Positions 1 to 14,200 of a stretch of DNA of 64,000 bases are shown here, in pieces. Source of the stretch: Balanoglossus misakiensis (Eukaryota; Hemichordata); contig CM082597.2 in assembly GCA_040954595.2 (NCBI GenBank), positions 1,240,001 to 1,304,000 of the forward strand. Direction: 5' to 3'. The stretch's first letter is position 1, and every line of letters starts with the position of its first letter. The position numbers and the translations under genes are program-made. Under the pieces are notes generated by a model. It did not search any database and was not told where the DNA came from. It was given only the letters and a program-made list of their open reading frames with translations.

Positions 1-3000
1 GTGTTTCTGCTGTTAGGAGCGTAGCAAAGTCCGGACTCTAGACTATTCCATCAGTCAAAGTCACCTATTACACCAGACTATAGTATCCATCAATGCCACA
101 AACTTCTTCGGCTTTTATTCATCCAGTATCGTATCATTCCACTCGGTTCCCCTGAGGGTGACCAACATGCAAACTAACAATTGCTGTTGCTTTCATTTAC
201 AACTTGTTTTCCTCGGAACATTGTTCGTGCCACACAGCGACAAACACAGAAGACTTGTGATTCCTGAAATATTTGATCGAGGAAATCCTACAGATGACAG
301 ACAAATAATCCAAGTTGGTTGAAAGGTTGTTACTTAAATTTTGTGAAAACTCCTAAAGATCACATGACACGCAAAACGACAAGTAAGACTTATGAATCTG
401 AAATCTGAAAAAAAAAGAATCATTCAACTTCATGAACGAAGTCCAAATATCAGGGTACCACTGACACAAGGCACTTCTACTTACGGTCAATCTGCAAAAC
501 TTCCTCAACAGATCCTATGTAAGGCGTACGTGCGACTGCTAGGCTCTACCACTGCATGCATACGACGATCATCATAAACCACAGACAAATGCTGGCACAT
601 TTAAATGTCATCTACTTATATATCACATCAAAAAATCGACAGCGGACGCAGAAAAAAGTCACGAGTTCAAACAACGAAACTGGAGTAATATACAAAACAA
701 TTTAGCCTAAGTTGCCGATTTCGTGTCTTAAGGGAATCATAATATTTGTCTACATGGCTCCTACATAGGTCTATTTCCAGACGACGGAGCTGTAAATCTC
801 ATCCGTGCCAGTGGAAGTATCATCCAGGTCGGGAAAAAAGATCCCCCGGAATGAACTGATTCCTCTCTGGACGGATGACACGGAAAATCCAGTCCGACTG
901 TTTATATTAGATGGTGTTAACAGGCAAAAGTAACAAACTTCGGCTGACAAAATGTGGCCGGGAATGAGTAAGCGGACTTGTAGCGTGCACTCATAAAGCC
1001 GGAATTATCCACCAATGGGCAACCACGCAGATCTGCACCGCAATGCTCTGAAAAGTCCATGTTTATTTGGTCATTGTTTGTAATCTGTGTAAACTATTCA
1101 GATCTCCCCTTTACATCGCCATGTGTGGTCCGCACACAGTTCAGCCGCTGGTAACCAGTCCGATCTCATGGAGGGTTTCCAAAAGAAAAGACGAAGGGAA
1201 TATGCATTTGACAACGGATGGGAGGTGGAGTTTGTCATGGTTGGGGAGATAAACAAATGATGAGAATCTAATTATTCTTTTGACTAAAAAACAGGTCAGC
1301 TATGTCTTCCATGAGTAACACCGTCAGGAGTTACCAATATTTTTTTCTAGGCTAGTGACAAGTTAACACAGGAGATATCACAGAGAGATTTTTTGGTGTT
1401 ACAGTAACTTTGAGTGTGTACATAGAATATTGGGGTTGCAACCCAAATATGGCCACCACTGTAAAACTTCATGCAAAAATTGGTCATATACTTAGAGTAT
1501 ATATACATACAAAATGAATAATGAATATGATAAACTCAACTTTTGGTATTCGTTGACCAATACTAAACTCTAAACCACTCATGACTGCTCTGACCCATGT
1601 CACGGTTGCTACGGTTACCAGCTAACCAGTGTTGATGGACGGGCCACAGATTCTACTGACATATTTGTTGTACATGTATTTCAGTTGCAAAGGTTATGAA
1701 AGTTTCCACTACTTGCAGTGCTGTTTTTCACTGTACATTTTTCCCTTTCAAACAATTCCAACACAACAGAGTCAATGGAAACCACTGGCAGTCAAACTTT
1801 TATGAGATCTGTTAAAACCAACATCTGCTATACTTTGAGGTTTAATGAAAGCGATTTGAACTTAATGGGGTCAGTGGAATTTTTCTGGGTTTTTCTTTCT
1901 GTTTGCATGTGTTCAGTGAATAATTCACTGTGTCTGGAAAAACACTATCATTTTAATAAAATCAAGAGAAATTTCAAAACTACAAAACAAAAACAAAAGT
2001 TTCAGCCAATAAATTTCAAAACTGTGTATTCTGACCTCCAAGTAAATTCTTTCCCCCTCCTCCCACCAGTATTATTTGACAACCACCTGAAAAACCAGAG
2101 GGACTCAGTGTCCAAACCAGATTTTCTGAAAAGATGATTAGTTCAACTCTCAGTGTGGTCACTGTAATAACAAGTAGTCTTTTTTCATCCTCCACACTTT
2201 TTTTCCTTCTTGCTAATGACTTTGGCCTTGGTTTAGGTCCATGGCGCAAATAATTAGGTCTTTTTCTCTACGCCCTGGCCTCCCACAAACAGTGAGCATT
2301 ATGCTATAGCCTGATTGCAGGCACTTAAACCAACACTGATACCAGAACATACCATTACTCAGAAAAGGTAACACCGGAACAAACCATTCAATCATGAAGC
2401 AGGGACAGTGGCACAAAAAAACAGACATATAAACAACACCTGTCATATAGTATCACTCACTTCGGGAACTAGCTGACACAGTCGAAAAGGAAAACTGACC
2501 ACTCTTAAGTTTCAGAAACGCAAACTCTATAACCTCCAAGCGGGATATACACCCCACCATACAACAATGATTTTCCCTAGATACCTGAATATTTTTCATA
2601 GATTTCTATCTGATAGCATTAGCCATCTTACCCCACTCAACAAACATCCCATTATCTGGCTGATAAAAAACCCACATGATGTACAGATATCACCCAAGAT
2701 AAGCACCTATCTACAGAACTTGAAATCAATACAGAAAATAACTTTAAGGGGGGACTGCCCTCTGAAGACCTGCAACTAAATATTTCCATAAACCTTGCCC
2801 TGAAATACAATCCTTATTTCCGTTTTCAAAATGGAACTGTTTCTATTAATATGACACATCGGTTTTATTCCAATCTGGTTATAAATCTTCATCCCACTTG
2901 CATCAACAAACCATAAACTGTTTAAGGGTGTTTATTTTCTTTGGAGTGATAGCTACTTCTTCCAGGCTATACCAAACACATATATATCTAACCACTTCAA

Positions 3001-6000
3001 GTACTTCTAAATTTGTGCCATAAAAACAAAATAAAATGGTTCTGTACTTTTCCAGAGAGTAATAATTATTACAGTTGCTATTAAACACTCACATATTTGT
3101 TAATACATCTCCCAGAATCAAAATACACAATAGATAATAGAATCTTGTTGGATATACATGCATGTACTCCCAGTCCCAGTACATCAGATTATTGAAACAT
3201 TTTCCCAAAGAGACTGCATTTCAATGTAGAAGACAAAACTCCTGTTTGTAACATTACAGAGATAATACCCCCCCCCCTTCTCCTCCATCTAGAGGGGGTC
3301 CCCAGATGAAATTTGCATCTGTTGAATCAGGCGACATACAGAAGCACACCGTCCACTTAATACTAACATGAAAGTGACCTTGTCAAATCTGCAGTGACCT
3401 GCATCAAGGCCTTGTGAGGGGACCTTCCATTCAGAACGACAAACCGACAAGAAAGAAAGCTTACATGTGGAAGCATTTCAAGAGAGCTATCATATCACAA
3501 GATTCCATTCAGTTTCCTAAATCAGGTGCACTGAACCGGTTGTATTGCGATATGCATTACTTCGCATACAAGTGGCCTACATAGGCCTTTACCCCTACAC
3601 GACACGTAAACCACTCCAGCCCCCAAAAGAGGGGTAGATCTTTCTTTTCCCGACCTCCATGTCCTTCAAGAATCCATCCCTTCATCTACCACTTTAGTAT
3701 CACCCCCTGAATTCACAGTCCTTGGTTTGTCTACTTATTCATCAAAAAAGGGGGTGGGTAAGATCAATTTCAAATCATACAATTCCCTTTCACCTGTTAC
3801 ATTTCAGACCTTGTACGCGTACACTACACTATTTGTGAAGCTGGCAACATACAATGGAAGATATACCATGTCTGTTCTGCCTGCTTGTGACATACGCAGT
3901 TCAGCGTCAAATCCAGTAACACTACAGAAAAAGAAGTGTCTTTTTGTGGACCAGCAAGTTAAAGAAACTTTCTTTGCGTTTAGAAGTATATAAAACAAAT
4001 CTTTCTTGTTCAAAAGTTCTAATGAAATCTTGGCAGACAGAAACAAGAAGTTTATTTTTTGCAGAAGTACAGTGATAGCAAGTGATGACAATGTTGGCGA
4101 TGTTTGCTTTCGTCTAAAATTGAGATTAAAGCTTGGGTTCAGAAAATTCTGTAAATATTTGAAGTGGACAGAGTGATTGATGTCTGGAAGGTCAGGCAAT
4201 CGGAAGTGACAAGTAGCGACTGTTCTTGACCCTTCCACCCCTCTGTTATGCATAATGGTCTGCCCCAACCCAGTGTTTAGGATTGCAGCTCAAACCAAAC
4301 TCTGGTGCTGCAGAGGTCAAAGTATAATGACAGATTGGTATCAGAATTACCTCTAGCATTTTATGTTGGTATGGCAACTGAAAGAATAAATTAGTTCAGA
4401 GTACAATGGACTATACAATAAATCACGGATTAGACAAGAAATTGGTCATTATCTTGTGGAAGAAAACTTTTGCCCATCTGCAGAAGGGATCGAGATGAGA
4501 TGCTATCATGATAGCTGTTCTAATTTTGGTTGATTTATGAGAAATCCTGTCTGTTGCAGCTGTGTTCTTCTTGATGATCGTAGGGGTTTTACTACAAAGG
4601 AAGGGGTGAAATCTTAGGAGGCATTTTTGGGCATATGCGGGGTGAACTGGTACACCCATAATTTAATTGCTCACTGGCTTAATAGCACTGCCACCTTGAT
4701 CACCACGGAAACCCCCAAAAGGCAAACAGAGATCCTCATTTTGCAGGTTTACCAACTTCCATGTCGACCGTAGCAACCAGATAAGTTTGAAGTACTTAGC
4801 AAATGAAGGAGCTACCTGTATCTAGATCTTTTTAATCACACCGATATGAGTAGACTGGACTTTGTTCTGCTGTGGTTTAATTGGACAATTTCTAGAATGT
4901 TTGAAGCTTGCCAGACACAGTTTCCTGTCAGTGAAGACAAGAAAAGATGGCCTCTTGCTGTTAATAAAGAAGACTGGCGCTTTCTTTAATCCTCACTACA
5001 AACATTTTGAATCTGGTGAACCCTATCAAGATTTGCAGACTACAACTCACCTAACATTTTTTGGATTAAAATTCTCAGTTTTTCATCCATCTTTAAAAAA
5101 AGATAAATCATTTTGGACAAAAACGTCAAAAAGTTATCTACAGAAAATATCTGTTCCAAAATAACTGATAAAAGTGCACAAATTTTACTCTATCTTCATG
5201 AAATGTTGTTCAGATTTTGAAAGAAATGAGAGGGCGGCTGCCTGTGGTTTAGAAGCGCAGTCACTAAGGTGGAAGGATGCCTGACTGTGTTTTAAACCAT
5301 TTTGCGAGTAGCTGTGAGATCGAATTGAAATTCTAAGCAGATTGTGAACTTGAAAAGAACATAAACAAATGACAATTGTTGGCCAGCTTATTGAGGTATT
5401 GTTTTCATTCCAGTCGGACTTTGCTCAAAGTAAGGAATTCTGTTCAACTCAGTGGCTTTTCAATCCGAAATGATTCACTGTTCATCATATCACTATCGCA
5501 GGTCAAACTTGACATCTATACAAGGGAGAGTCCTCATTTCACTTTGGAGATTTTTCTCTCCCACTCGCCGATTCAAATCAAAAGGTTCCTTGTATTTTTC
5601 CGGTTGGATGACAAACTTCTTTTTTGTACATTCATTAAGGGTTTCCGTAGCTGCCCTCACTGGAATGCCAGCGTCTGTCGTCGGTAGAATAGCCATCGGA
5701 ACAATTGCCGAATATGCCTGAGGGCGGAACGTATTTTTCAACCCAACAGCATTTCTGAACATTCCCTTACTTTACTCACTCAAACAAGTGAAGATTCCAG
5801 ACTCTAACCTCACAAACTACAGAAAAACAAACATGGTGATTAGTAACCTGGGATGGTCCCAGGCAAGTCTAGACATCAAGCGCAAAAATAAACAATAAGG
5901 AAAAACAAACAAGATAAGGACAACAACTAGGACATGCAAGTTGGAAAGGGACGAAAAGACACAAAGAAAAGTTACAAACTATGAGTCACTTCCTCAGACC

Positions 6001-8203
6001 ATCTCTAATACCCCGAAACACTAAAACAAAAATCAATAGTAAACAGTAAAAGCTATTATTAACGCAGCAGTAGTGTGTGTTAATCACACATAGTTACAAC
6101 ATCTCTGTGAGAATCTATTGTCACTTGACAGCAGTGAACTTCTCATGGAAATGTTTCTATTTGGAGGCTTTTGAACCAAATTTTCAACATCTTAAGTCGG
6201 GTGGAGGTTTTGGTTTTGAGGGTAGAATATAGAAACAGACCGCAAATGAGTGTATATTTCACTATTAATAAGAAACATACACACTTGGCAGTCAGAAACT
6301 TCACATATGGAAGTTGGGCCAATTTGAGATTTCAGAAACTGATGAGTGATTAAGAAATACCATCCAATGTAATGTATCAAGATTTCTCTGAAGTGAATGC
6401 ACAAAAATACAAGCAACGAAGAACAGCAAAGTTTGAATCTTCTTCAAAAAGCACCAATTTCTTTGTAGCGCTTTCTGCCCCATTACTTGCCCGGCAAAAT
6501 GCAAGCATGTGAGATACTTGGAATGGCCTTACAAGGTACAGCGCACAGATACGTGACAGTCACTTGGTCCTAAATAGAATACCATGTGTGCTGAGAAGTT
6601 TAAACGACTGTACTTAATGCACATATATACACAGACAGAGACACACACATATACTGACAAGCACCCAGACATACCGGTACATACACACACTCATACATAC
6701 AATCCCAGTTACAGTTTGCTACACTCAATGAACCATAATATAACTTAACAGAATGCAAGCCAACTTGAACAGTAATGTAACTGACACTACACACTGAAGG
6801 CAAGTCCCACTGGCACACGCAGAACAATTCTCAACAACTTGCACAACAAAAACAACTTGAGACTATCCACTTACTTTTTCAGATGCTCTACAGAAAAACC
6901 CGGGCAAGTTGAGTTCTCTATGGCAAATGAAAACCATCGCATGTCAGTGTTAACATTGGCGTCATGTGTGTACATACAGTGGTCTCAGTGTACCCCCGAT
7001 TACCGGTCATCAACTGCCTGGCTTCAATGGAATCGCGGGTATTATTTATTCATGACCTCGGCTTCTCAAGGAGTCGATCGGACACCCCAGCACAGCCGCT
7101 CAGCGCAAACACCAACCGACAATACCCAAGCCCCCTTAGCTCGTTTCTGCACGCGCCTCGTCAACGTTTCATGGATCCTCTGGTTTTGCATATCTAAGTG
7201 TTTGATTGACTGAGGGTTTCAATTTGTCTCAAGTATTCTATTTTTCAAGAGTGCAGGTACTTGAGTTGCATGGCTTAATTAGATATTATCCAGATAAGGC
7301 AGACAGACCACCAATCGACATTTCGCTAAGACTACGATCATATTTTGTTTTTGTCCGCGAGGCTTGGTTCTTCACTGAATAGTGACTGCTTCCTTAGATT
7401 GCGTTCTTTTGTTTTCAACAAAAATTAAATCTTGGTGATATTATGAAACTTTTTTATATCTAGTCCCAGGAGTGTGTGTATCCCATCATTTATTTTCCAA
7501 GGAAGAGAGAGACTCACATTATCTATGCAAAAGACAAAGGAAAGAGCAACAACATATGATTGACCATGTTGCGGCAAGCAGAATACAGAGAACTTCTCAA
7601 ACGAACAGAAATAAGCTAATTATATCGGCCCTGTTCCGTTAAAAGAAGTAAAAAGGTAAAGCGACGTCGGAAGTAGGGCACGGTAAGGGCACTATAAATA
7701 ATGCAAAGGAGATGTGATAATTGGATGCACTAGGCAAGGTACTGCCAGGTAAACTCAGCTCTCTCAACAAGGAAGAGATCTTGAGAATTTGTGGATCTAT
7801 AGAAGTGGATGGTTAGAATAACTGGCAAGCGTTTTCAAAGGTCAGATGATGGAGAATGTGAATAGTAAATAAATCTTGTATCATTTTAATTCACTCATAC
7901 ACACTAAATTATTCAGTGTAATGTTATCTCTGCAGAATTTTGTTCAAACCAACACTTTTCAGTTGTATTGGTGAAAAGTATTCATGACAATGGTGGTGTG
8001 GGATATGTTTTTTCTTTTCCTGGAAAAAATAATCACATACAGACTAGTGCTGATAAGAAAAAAAGTGAATTTCAAATTTCAAATTTATGACAAAGGCTGC
8101 TCAGTTCAAAAAGCCTTTGGTGATTAATTATCACAGAGGGGTGGATCCTCAACAGTTGTACATTTCCCTGTCTAAACATGCAAGTGCAACTGGGACAAAC
8201 ACA
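1..8203. other. No supported gene; unique AT-rich sequence
   Basis: Open frames here are short, overlap on opposite strands, or start at TTG/GTG without splice support. Notable items are a weak X-box-like site (1605-1618), a 7-bp perfect hairpin CCTGGGA-TGG-TCCCAGG (5847-5863), and a GC-richer, CpG-containing patch around 7000-7180. One minus-strand frame (5493-5762) has protein-like composition and is listed in the findings. Confidence 0.5.
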
Positions 8204-8280
8204 ATTGACTGGTCAATTAAATATGCAAATTTAATTGACTGGTCAATTAAGTATGTAAATTTAATTGGCTGGTCAATTAG
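8204..8280. repeat. Tandem repeat, about 2.5 copies of a 30-bp unit
   Basis: Units start at 8204, 8234 and 8264, and each begins with ATTG(A/G)CTGGTCAATTA. The unit contains an inverted pair (ATTGACTGGTCAAT, i.e. ATTGAC/GTCAAT around TG), and the first copy also holds an ATGCAAAT octamer. The copies differ by only a few substitutions. Confidence 0.9.
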
Positions 8281-11200
8281 ACATCTAGCACACTAGTGCA
8301 TTGTTCTTGTGCTGCCTATCACAGTAACAGGCCTTGGTAAGAACAGCTCCTAATGGCTTTCTTTCGGAGCTGAGTAAACAACAAAAAACAGCCCTTTTGA
8401 AACTCTGCACACTATCAGAACTGGGACATGTTCCCTCTGTAATTAACAGATTTCATTAAAAGGTTGAATGGAACGGAGATCAAAAGATCCGATAGATTCT
8501 GGTCACTATCAATGGATAATTAGGCAATGCTGTCACATAGATGACTGGATTTTGTAAGAATCTTACAGGGCGTCCGTGGCTGGCAAGATATCAAACTATC
8601 AACAACAGATCAGTTTCCGTCAGATTTTCAATTCAATTTCTTGCAATCCAGATTTAAAGTGAAGAGTTCATCAACAGAAAAGCTAATTTCAAAGCCCGCT
8701 ATTCTCAACAACCATAACTAACAACATGGCCCTCCCTCTGAAAATATCCTAACCAGACCCTTGAAGTTGGTGGAAAACAGGACAGTCATTAAATTTACAT
8801 ATGAGAGAACTCTAAGTAATTAGAGCTGATTGTAATGTGATGTTAAACATACTGGATGTCAAGACAGTAGTAAACACGACCAGAAAGTTGGCTAAGATTT
8901 CTTCCACTCTCTTCCATCACTTCACACCAGATAACATTTCTCAAGTTATTAACGCTGCCTTTCCTGAATTCTTTCCCACTGTATCAGATACCAGTGCTTC
9001 CCGGTAAACCCTCCACCCATCCGATTGCCATCCAGGCTTAAGTCTTATCCCTCCATGCTCCCTTGATAACCCACCAGCCATTGACTACAAAACCTGACCC
9101 TCCCTGCAAGCTAGCCAACCCACTGTCAACTGTATTGCGGACCACGGGAATCATGGCAGAATTAGGCGACTTACAACAAAGTTGCCAGTTTGTAGAAGCC
9201 TTTCAAATTCTTCATTATAAATTCAGCATTTCTTCAGGGCCGTTTTTGTGAGTTGCCATGGTGACCTGAAAGCATGCTAAAGAATTCCAGGAATGTTCAA
9301 ATGCCTGCGTGTACTCACTCACACACTAGAATGCACATATCCGGTCGAACAAAATTTGCAATTTTTTCGCATTGAAAAGAACAAAATCAAGCATTTATAT
9401 CACTTCTCAGGGGTAGAGTAAACATTTTCAATGATAGTGGACAATTAAACTGGGTAAGTCCATTTTGAAAGGGTGGACAGTTTCAGATTCAGGTCTTAGC
9501 TCTGTTTTTCTAGCGGGGGGTGTATGCGGTTAATTTGATACATTTAGTGACTGAACAAGTAGGCTCAGAATTCGTAAAATTTTGGTGATTTTCTAAAATT
9601 AATTACCTCTTAAACCATTGAAGGATTACAGACTGCATGCATGAATTTCTCATGCCTTTTCAGATGAATTAGTTATTGCCTGCTTCATCAAGCAAAACGT
9701 AAACACCTCTGTTACTTGTGTCAATTGTAATGAGCGGGGAAAAATCTCAAAAATCTTCTGGCCAGGAACGACGTTTTCAGGCTAGTCTCAGGCAGATTTG
9801 TGTGCGAACTGACGTGATGTCAATCACACTAAGGATATAAAGGAGATCTGTAGCAACTATTGAGTTCTTTGTCAAGAGTTTCTCGTTTTCGGGTTGGGGC
9901 TTTTTCTTTCACTCATTCGCTGCGGGAGTAAATTGTTACTTCACAATAAGACTGTATCACCCACTGATGGTTTCTTTATATTTTCACCGGCTGCTGAGGT
10001 TTTTCTTAACTGTCCCATGGAAATCACTGTGCACACTGCTGTTTTTGGTCACAAAGCACACCTTTTGTGCCACTCATAATATTTACTTTGCACATTGCTG
10101 ATGATCTCATGGTCTTTTGTGCGGCGAGTCATTGTGCCGTTTCACCGACCGTAACTCAGAGCCTGGCCGCGGCTCCGAAGAAGTGCCCTCACTCTGTGTC
10201 GATCAAAGACTACCCAAGCGGAAATTTCAGCCCCAATACCGAACGCTTCTCAACCAGTGGGAAGGCGTGCGACCGGTGAAATAGCGACTTAGATCGGCTC
10301 CACACGGGATGAAAGACCACTTTGTCTGCGCGGAGACACTTCCTAAGCACACCAACATCACAGACTCCAAAAGAAATTCTTCCAGATAATGATCGACTCA
10401 AGAATTTTCCCACCTAGCAATTTTCTACGACATCACTTTTCACACAGTCACTGGCCCTTCCTGAACTTTCTGCTTGGTTGATGCTCATGTGCCCGTGTCT
10501 GTAGTCTGCATTTTTTTGGCGGCGACGGGTGGGGGGATGGAGGGCTCCACCTACACACATCCATCATTAGAAACTTTAGAGGAAACCTTTTTTGACCAGC
10601 GCAAACAACAGATCAATCAGAAGAACCCAGACATTTTAACTTTAAACTTTTCATCAATCCAGTCCAAAAATATATTTTATCGAATATAAAGTTACCTGCC
10701 AAGACTTGAATTAATTTTTCAATGATAACAATGCTGATTACTACAAAAGGGCTGAGTTGAAATACTGAGCAATTCTTCATGTTTCACAGAGTAGAACAAG
10801 ACGTTAGGAGCTTTAATCCTCAGTGTTACAACTCACCCTCCTATGCATCACTGGCAAGAGAGACACTACCTATCATACCAACGCACTTAAAACTGTGTTC
10901 GCACTGAAAAGGGAACCTCGTTGCTTTCAAATCTAATTACACGACATAAAAGGCGGGCATTTCAGTGTGGCGACACAGAGTCCCTTCAACAAATTACACA
11001 CAAGTAACTTTTGACAAGTATAACCACATCAAATTGCTTTTGGAGACCGACAGGAACCATTCAGAACACACCATTTTACACCACCCAGCATACAAGCGTG
11101 GTGGAAGCACAAATTCTAATCTTCGGTGAAAATAAACCTGGTATTTCATTTTAAATTCAGCGTATACCTGGCATACTGAACGCTTCGCTCAAAAAACTCA

Positions 11201-14200
11201 TCGATGCCGCTAAAAAATCTGGTAGTTGAAATTTCTCAAACACTCACCTGCACTGGAAATTACTGCCCAGCCCTTCCAACGATCCTAACACAAGTTACTA
11301 TACAAGACTGTCAAGGTCTTCTCACTCAGCTCAGATATAAATCTGCAGTGATAATGTCCTACGAAGCAAAAGATGCAAAATGAACTAATTATTCACCAGG
11401 AAACGTTGACCTGAAAGACAGCATTGTTCATGTCGACGGCTGGTCTAATTTATCTAATTTATACAAATTAAACACTACAATTCCTTCTCTATATCCCGAT
11501 AACGGTAAAGTTTTTCTGATGGGCTGTATGGAAACTCAGGCTTTCAAAGATTTTTTAAAACAATGTTTAATAGAGTGCTTTGCCTTAAGAAAAAGTGTCC
11601 AGTCTGGTTTATACAGTTTTCAAAAATGTCTGGTTTACAGAGTGCATGGAGATTCCTCCAAAGTCCGGAAGAGCCTGGGAAAATCATCCATGACCAGGAA
11701 GGTCACAAGGGAAAGACGTCTATTCCCATTTCAGAAACCCAACTGGAATTGCTTTGACAACAGCCTGATGGCAATTCACTCCTTCAAGCTTTCAAGCAAT
11801 CACCATGGCAACAGACCATGCAAGGACATGAGAACTCTCCCCCCAAAAAACTAGTTTTAATTGTGAGTTATTCTCTAAAGGAATTGGCTCAATAGGGTAA
11901 TGCCTCATTGAAGAGATAAGGATTGTTGGATTATGGTATTCAAGAACCAAAGCTGAAACCAAGGTCGCATGTTGCTATTTTCGTGCTAGGTGAACTGAAA
12001 AAAATCTTGATGAAATCAGTCATCTCTAAACCAGAAGAAACCACCAACTTGTCACAAGCTGAATCCAGGCTTTGTAGATGTTGCTATTGTTAATCTCTTC
12101 AATAGCTGCAGTATCACTTTTGTTCAACAGTTCCACTTTGACAAAGATTAGAATACAATGTTCACTCGCTTCAAGTCACTCAAAATTCCCACACTTTCTT
12201 GGGATTTTTGAAGTGTCTTTCCAGGAGTATTTTAAAGCAAAAATTCCATTTACTGAGAGTGATTATTAAGTACAAAGATTTCAAGTTCTATATTTTAAAT
12301 CATCATGAGGAATTAAGAGAAATAATTTGAGTGAAAACTGCATATTTTTCAAATTGCAATATTTTAAAATCAAAGCACAAAGTTTTTCAGGTCAGGACAG
12401 ACACAGTGTGATCACAACAGCCATGAAGGACTCAACGCATTCCGCGTCTACAGAAATACAGACAGACAGAGAAATTACCACCACTTTACTCGGACAGGAA
12501 ATGGTCAAAAGTGCTCTAATACACCACAAATTAAAAGTTATTTCCATCACAGACTCTGTCAGGGCCAGCCATTAAGATTTCACTCAGCATACATTTATCC
12601 AAAGTCTTGCCTCATAAATTGTTTCACATAAATAAACCTCGGAAGGCCATTAAGGACTGCATTGAGGCAGCGCCAACACTGGACCTTTTGCGAGCTATTA
12701 CAGATCACCTTTGTACAGAAGTCCATTTCACTACATTGTCCGAAAGAGAAAAAGCTTTGAATGAACCAAAAGATGTCTTTCACGATAGACTTGAGATTCT
12801 CTTTGATAAGATCCTGACAGCTTGTTTCAGTCACATTTTTTACCAAATCCAATTATTTTTTAACAGTAATTGTCATAAAAATCATCAACTAAAGTAGAAA
12901 AACAAGACTTTGGCACCAAGACAACCGCCATACCTGATCACTGACCTGAACAACAAAACATACGCACCGCAAATTTCTAATCACACAGAGAGTCCATGCG
13001 TGCAAGCTTTAGGTAAACAAACCTGATGAACGTTTTTTGTTACCAATTTACTCAAGTATACAAAATAATGTAAACACAAATACTCCACCAAACAACTCAA
13101 ATTGTCTCATCTATTGTTCCTTCCATTTTGTGTACTTTTCTTTTTAGAAACAAATTGGAACAAGGACACACTCGATACCACATTACTCAACTTTGTATCA
13201 AGTTAGGAAACAGCTATCCCTGTATCCAACAGTTTGCAAATACACACACTTTTCCTAAAATTCTTGCCTATGTATGTGATAAACATTTTGTACTTTTGTT
13301 GCTTTCAAACAACGAAGTGCACTGCACTCTTTGAAAAAATATTTTGAAGTTCTGATGCCAATTCATTTCTGCAGGAAAAACGATAAACACAGCTGCGTTA
13401 GGTGGGTGTAATCATTGCAATTCCTGAAAGACTGAAAGGTAGCGATCGTCACTACCGATGCTAATTTTGTTTAATCCACTGAATACTGCAGGCCTATGCT
13501 TTGACAAATATAACACTAATACTACAATCTTGTCTAGATCACCTCATTTTAAACCTATGATCCCAGATTATTTCTGCTTCAGAGCGTCAATTTAAGAGTT
13601 TTGTAACACAATATGTTCACTCTTTATATACCTTAATTCCCAATAAATGAAACTAAACAGACAATAACACACTGTGGGATTTACAGAGAGTGTTGGCCGA
13701 CGGACGATTAAAAAAACAGCACTGGAGTCGAAAGCTGAAAATTTACAGGAGGAAGAATGATGGAAACAACTTACACAAACAGCAAAGAATATCTTCAGTT
13801 GTGTTTCCTATGAGGGTAACACCTCTGATTGATACCAAGAACTTTCAAGTCGGTGGCAGTTATGTCAATACACATATACTAACTGCATCACAATGCTTGT
13901 CTCTCTTCAGTGCGTCCACAGCAGACTTTTGAGGGTAAGCCAAAATGTCAACACAAACCTCTGTCTGCTGTCCAATAGACTGTTTCAATGTTTTCACAGG
14001 TCCTGTCAGATCGCTGGATAAGCAAAAAAGGCTTGCACAAGTCGGAACATCAAACGCTCTCACCCAATAGCTCTTGGAATCACTTTGCAATCAAGTTGAA
14101 TATGCGCGTCTTTTCGGCTACCTTGGTCCCGTCGGATGAGCACGCAAGTTTTTTTTTCCGTTTCCGTCCGTCAAAAAAGTGATCCTTGATCAAAGGCGAG

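Noticed and set aside
3804-4268. 154-codon minus-strand open frame
   Set aside because: Residue usage is what AT-rich non-coding DNA gives (rich in F, L, S, N), and another frame overlaps it on the plus strand. No support for a gene.
5221-5340. Possible tRNA-derived SINE
   Set aside because: The text has a loosely tRNA-like layout, but no A- and B-box pair at the right spacing and no second copy in the window.
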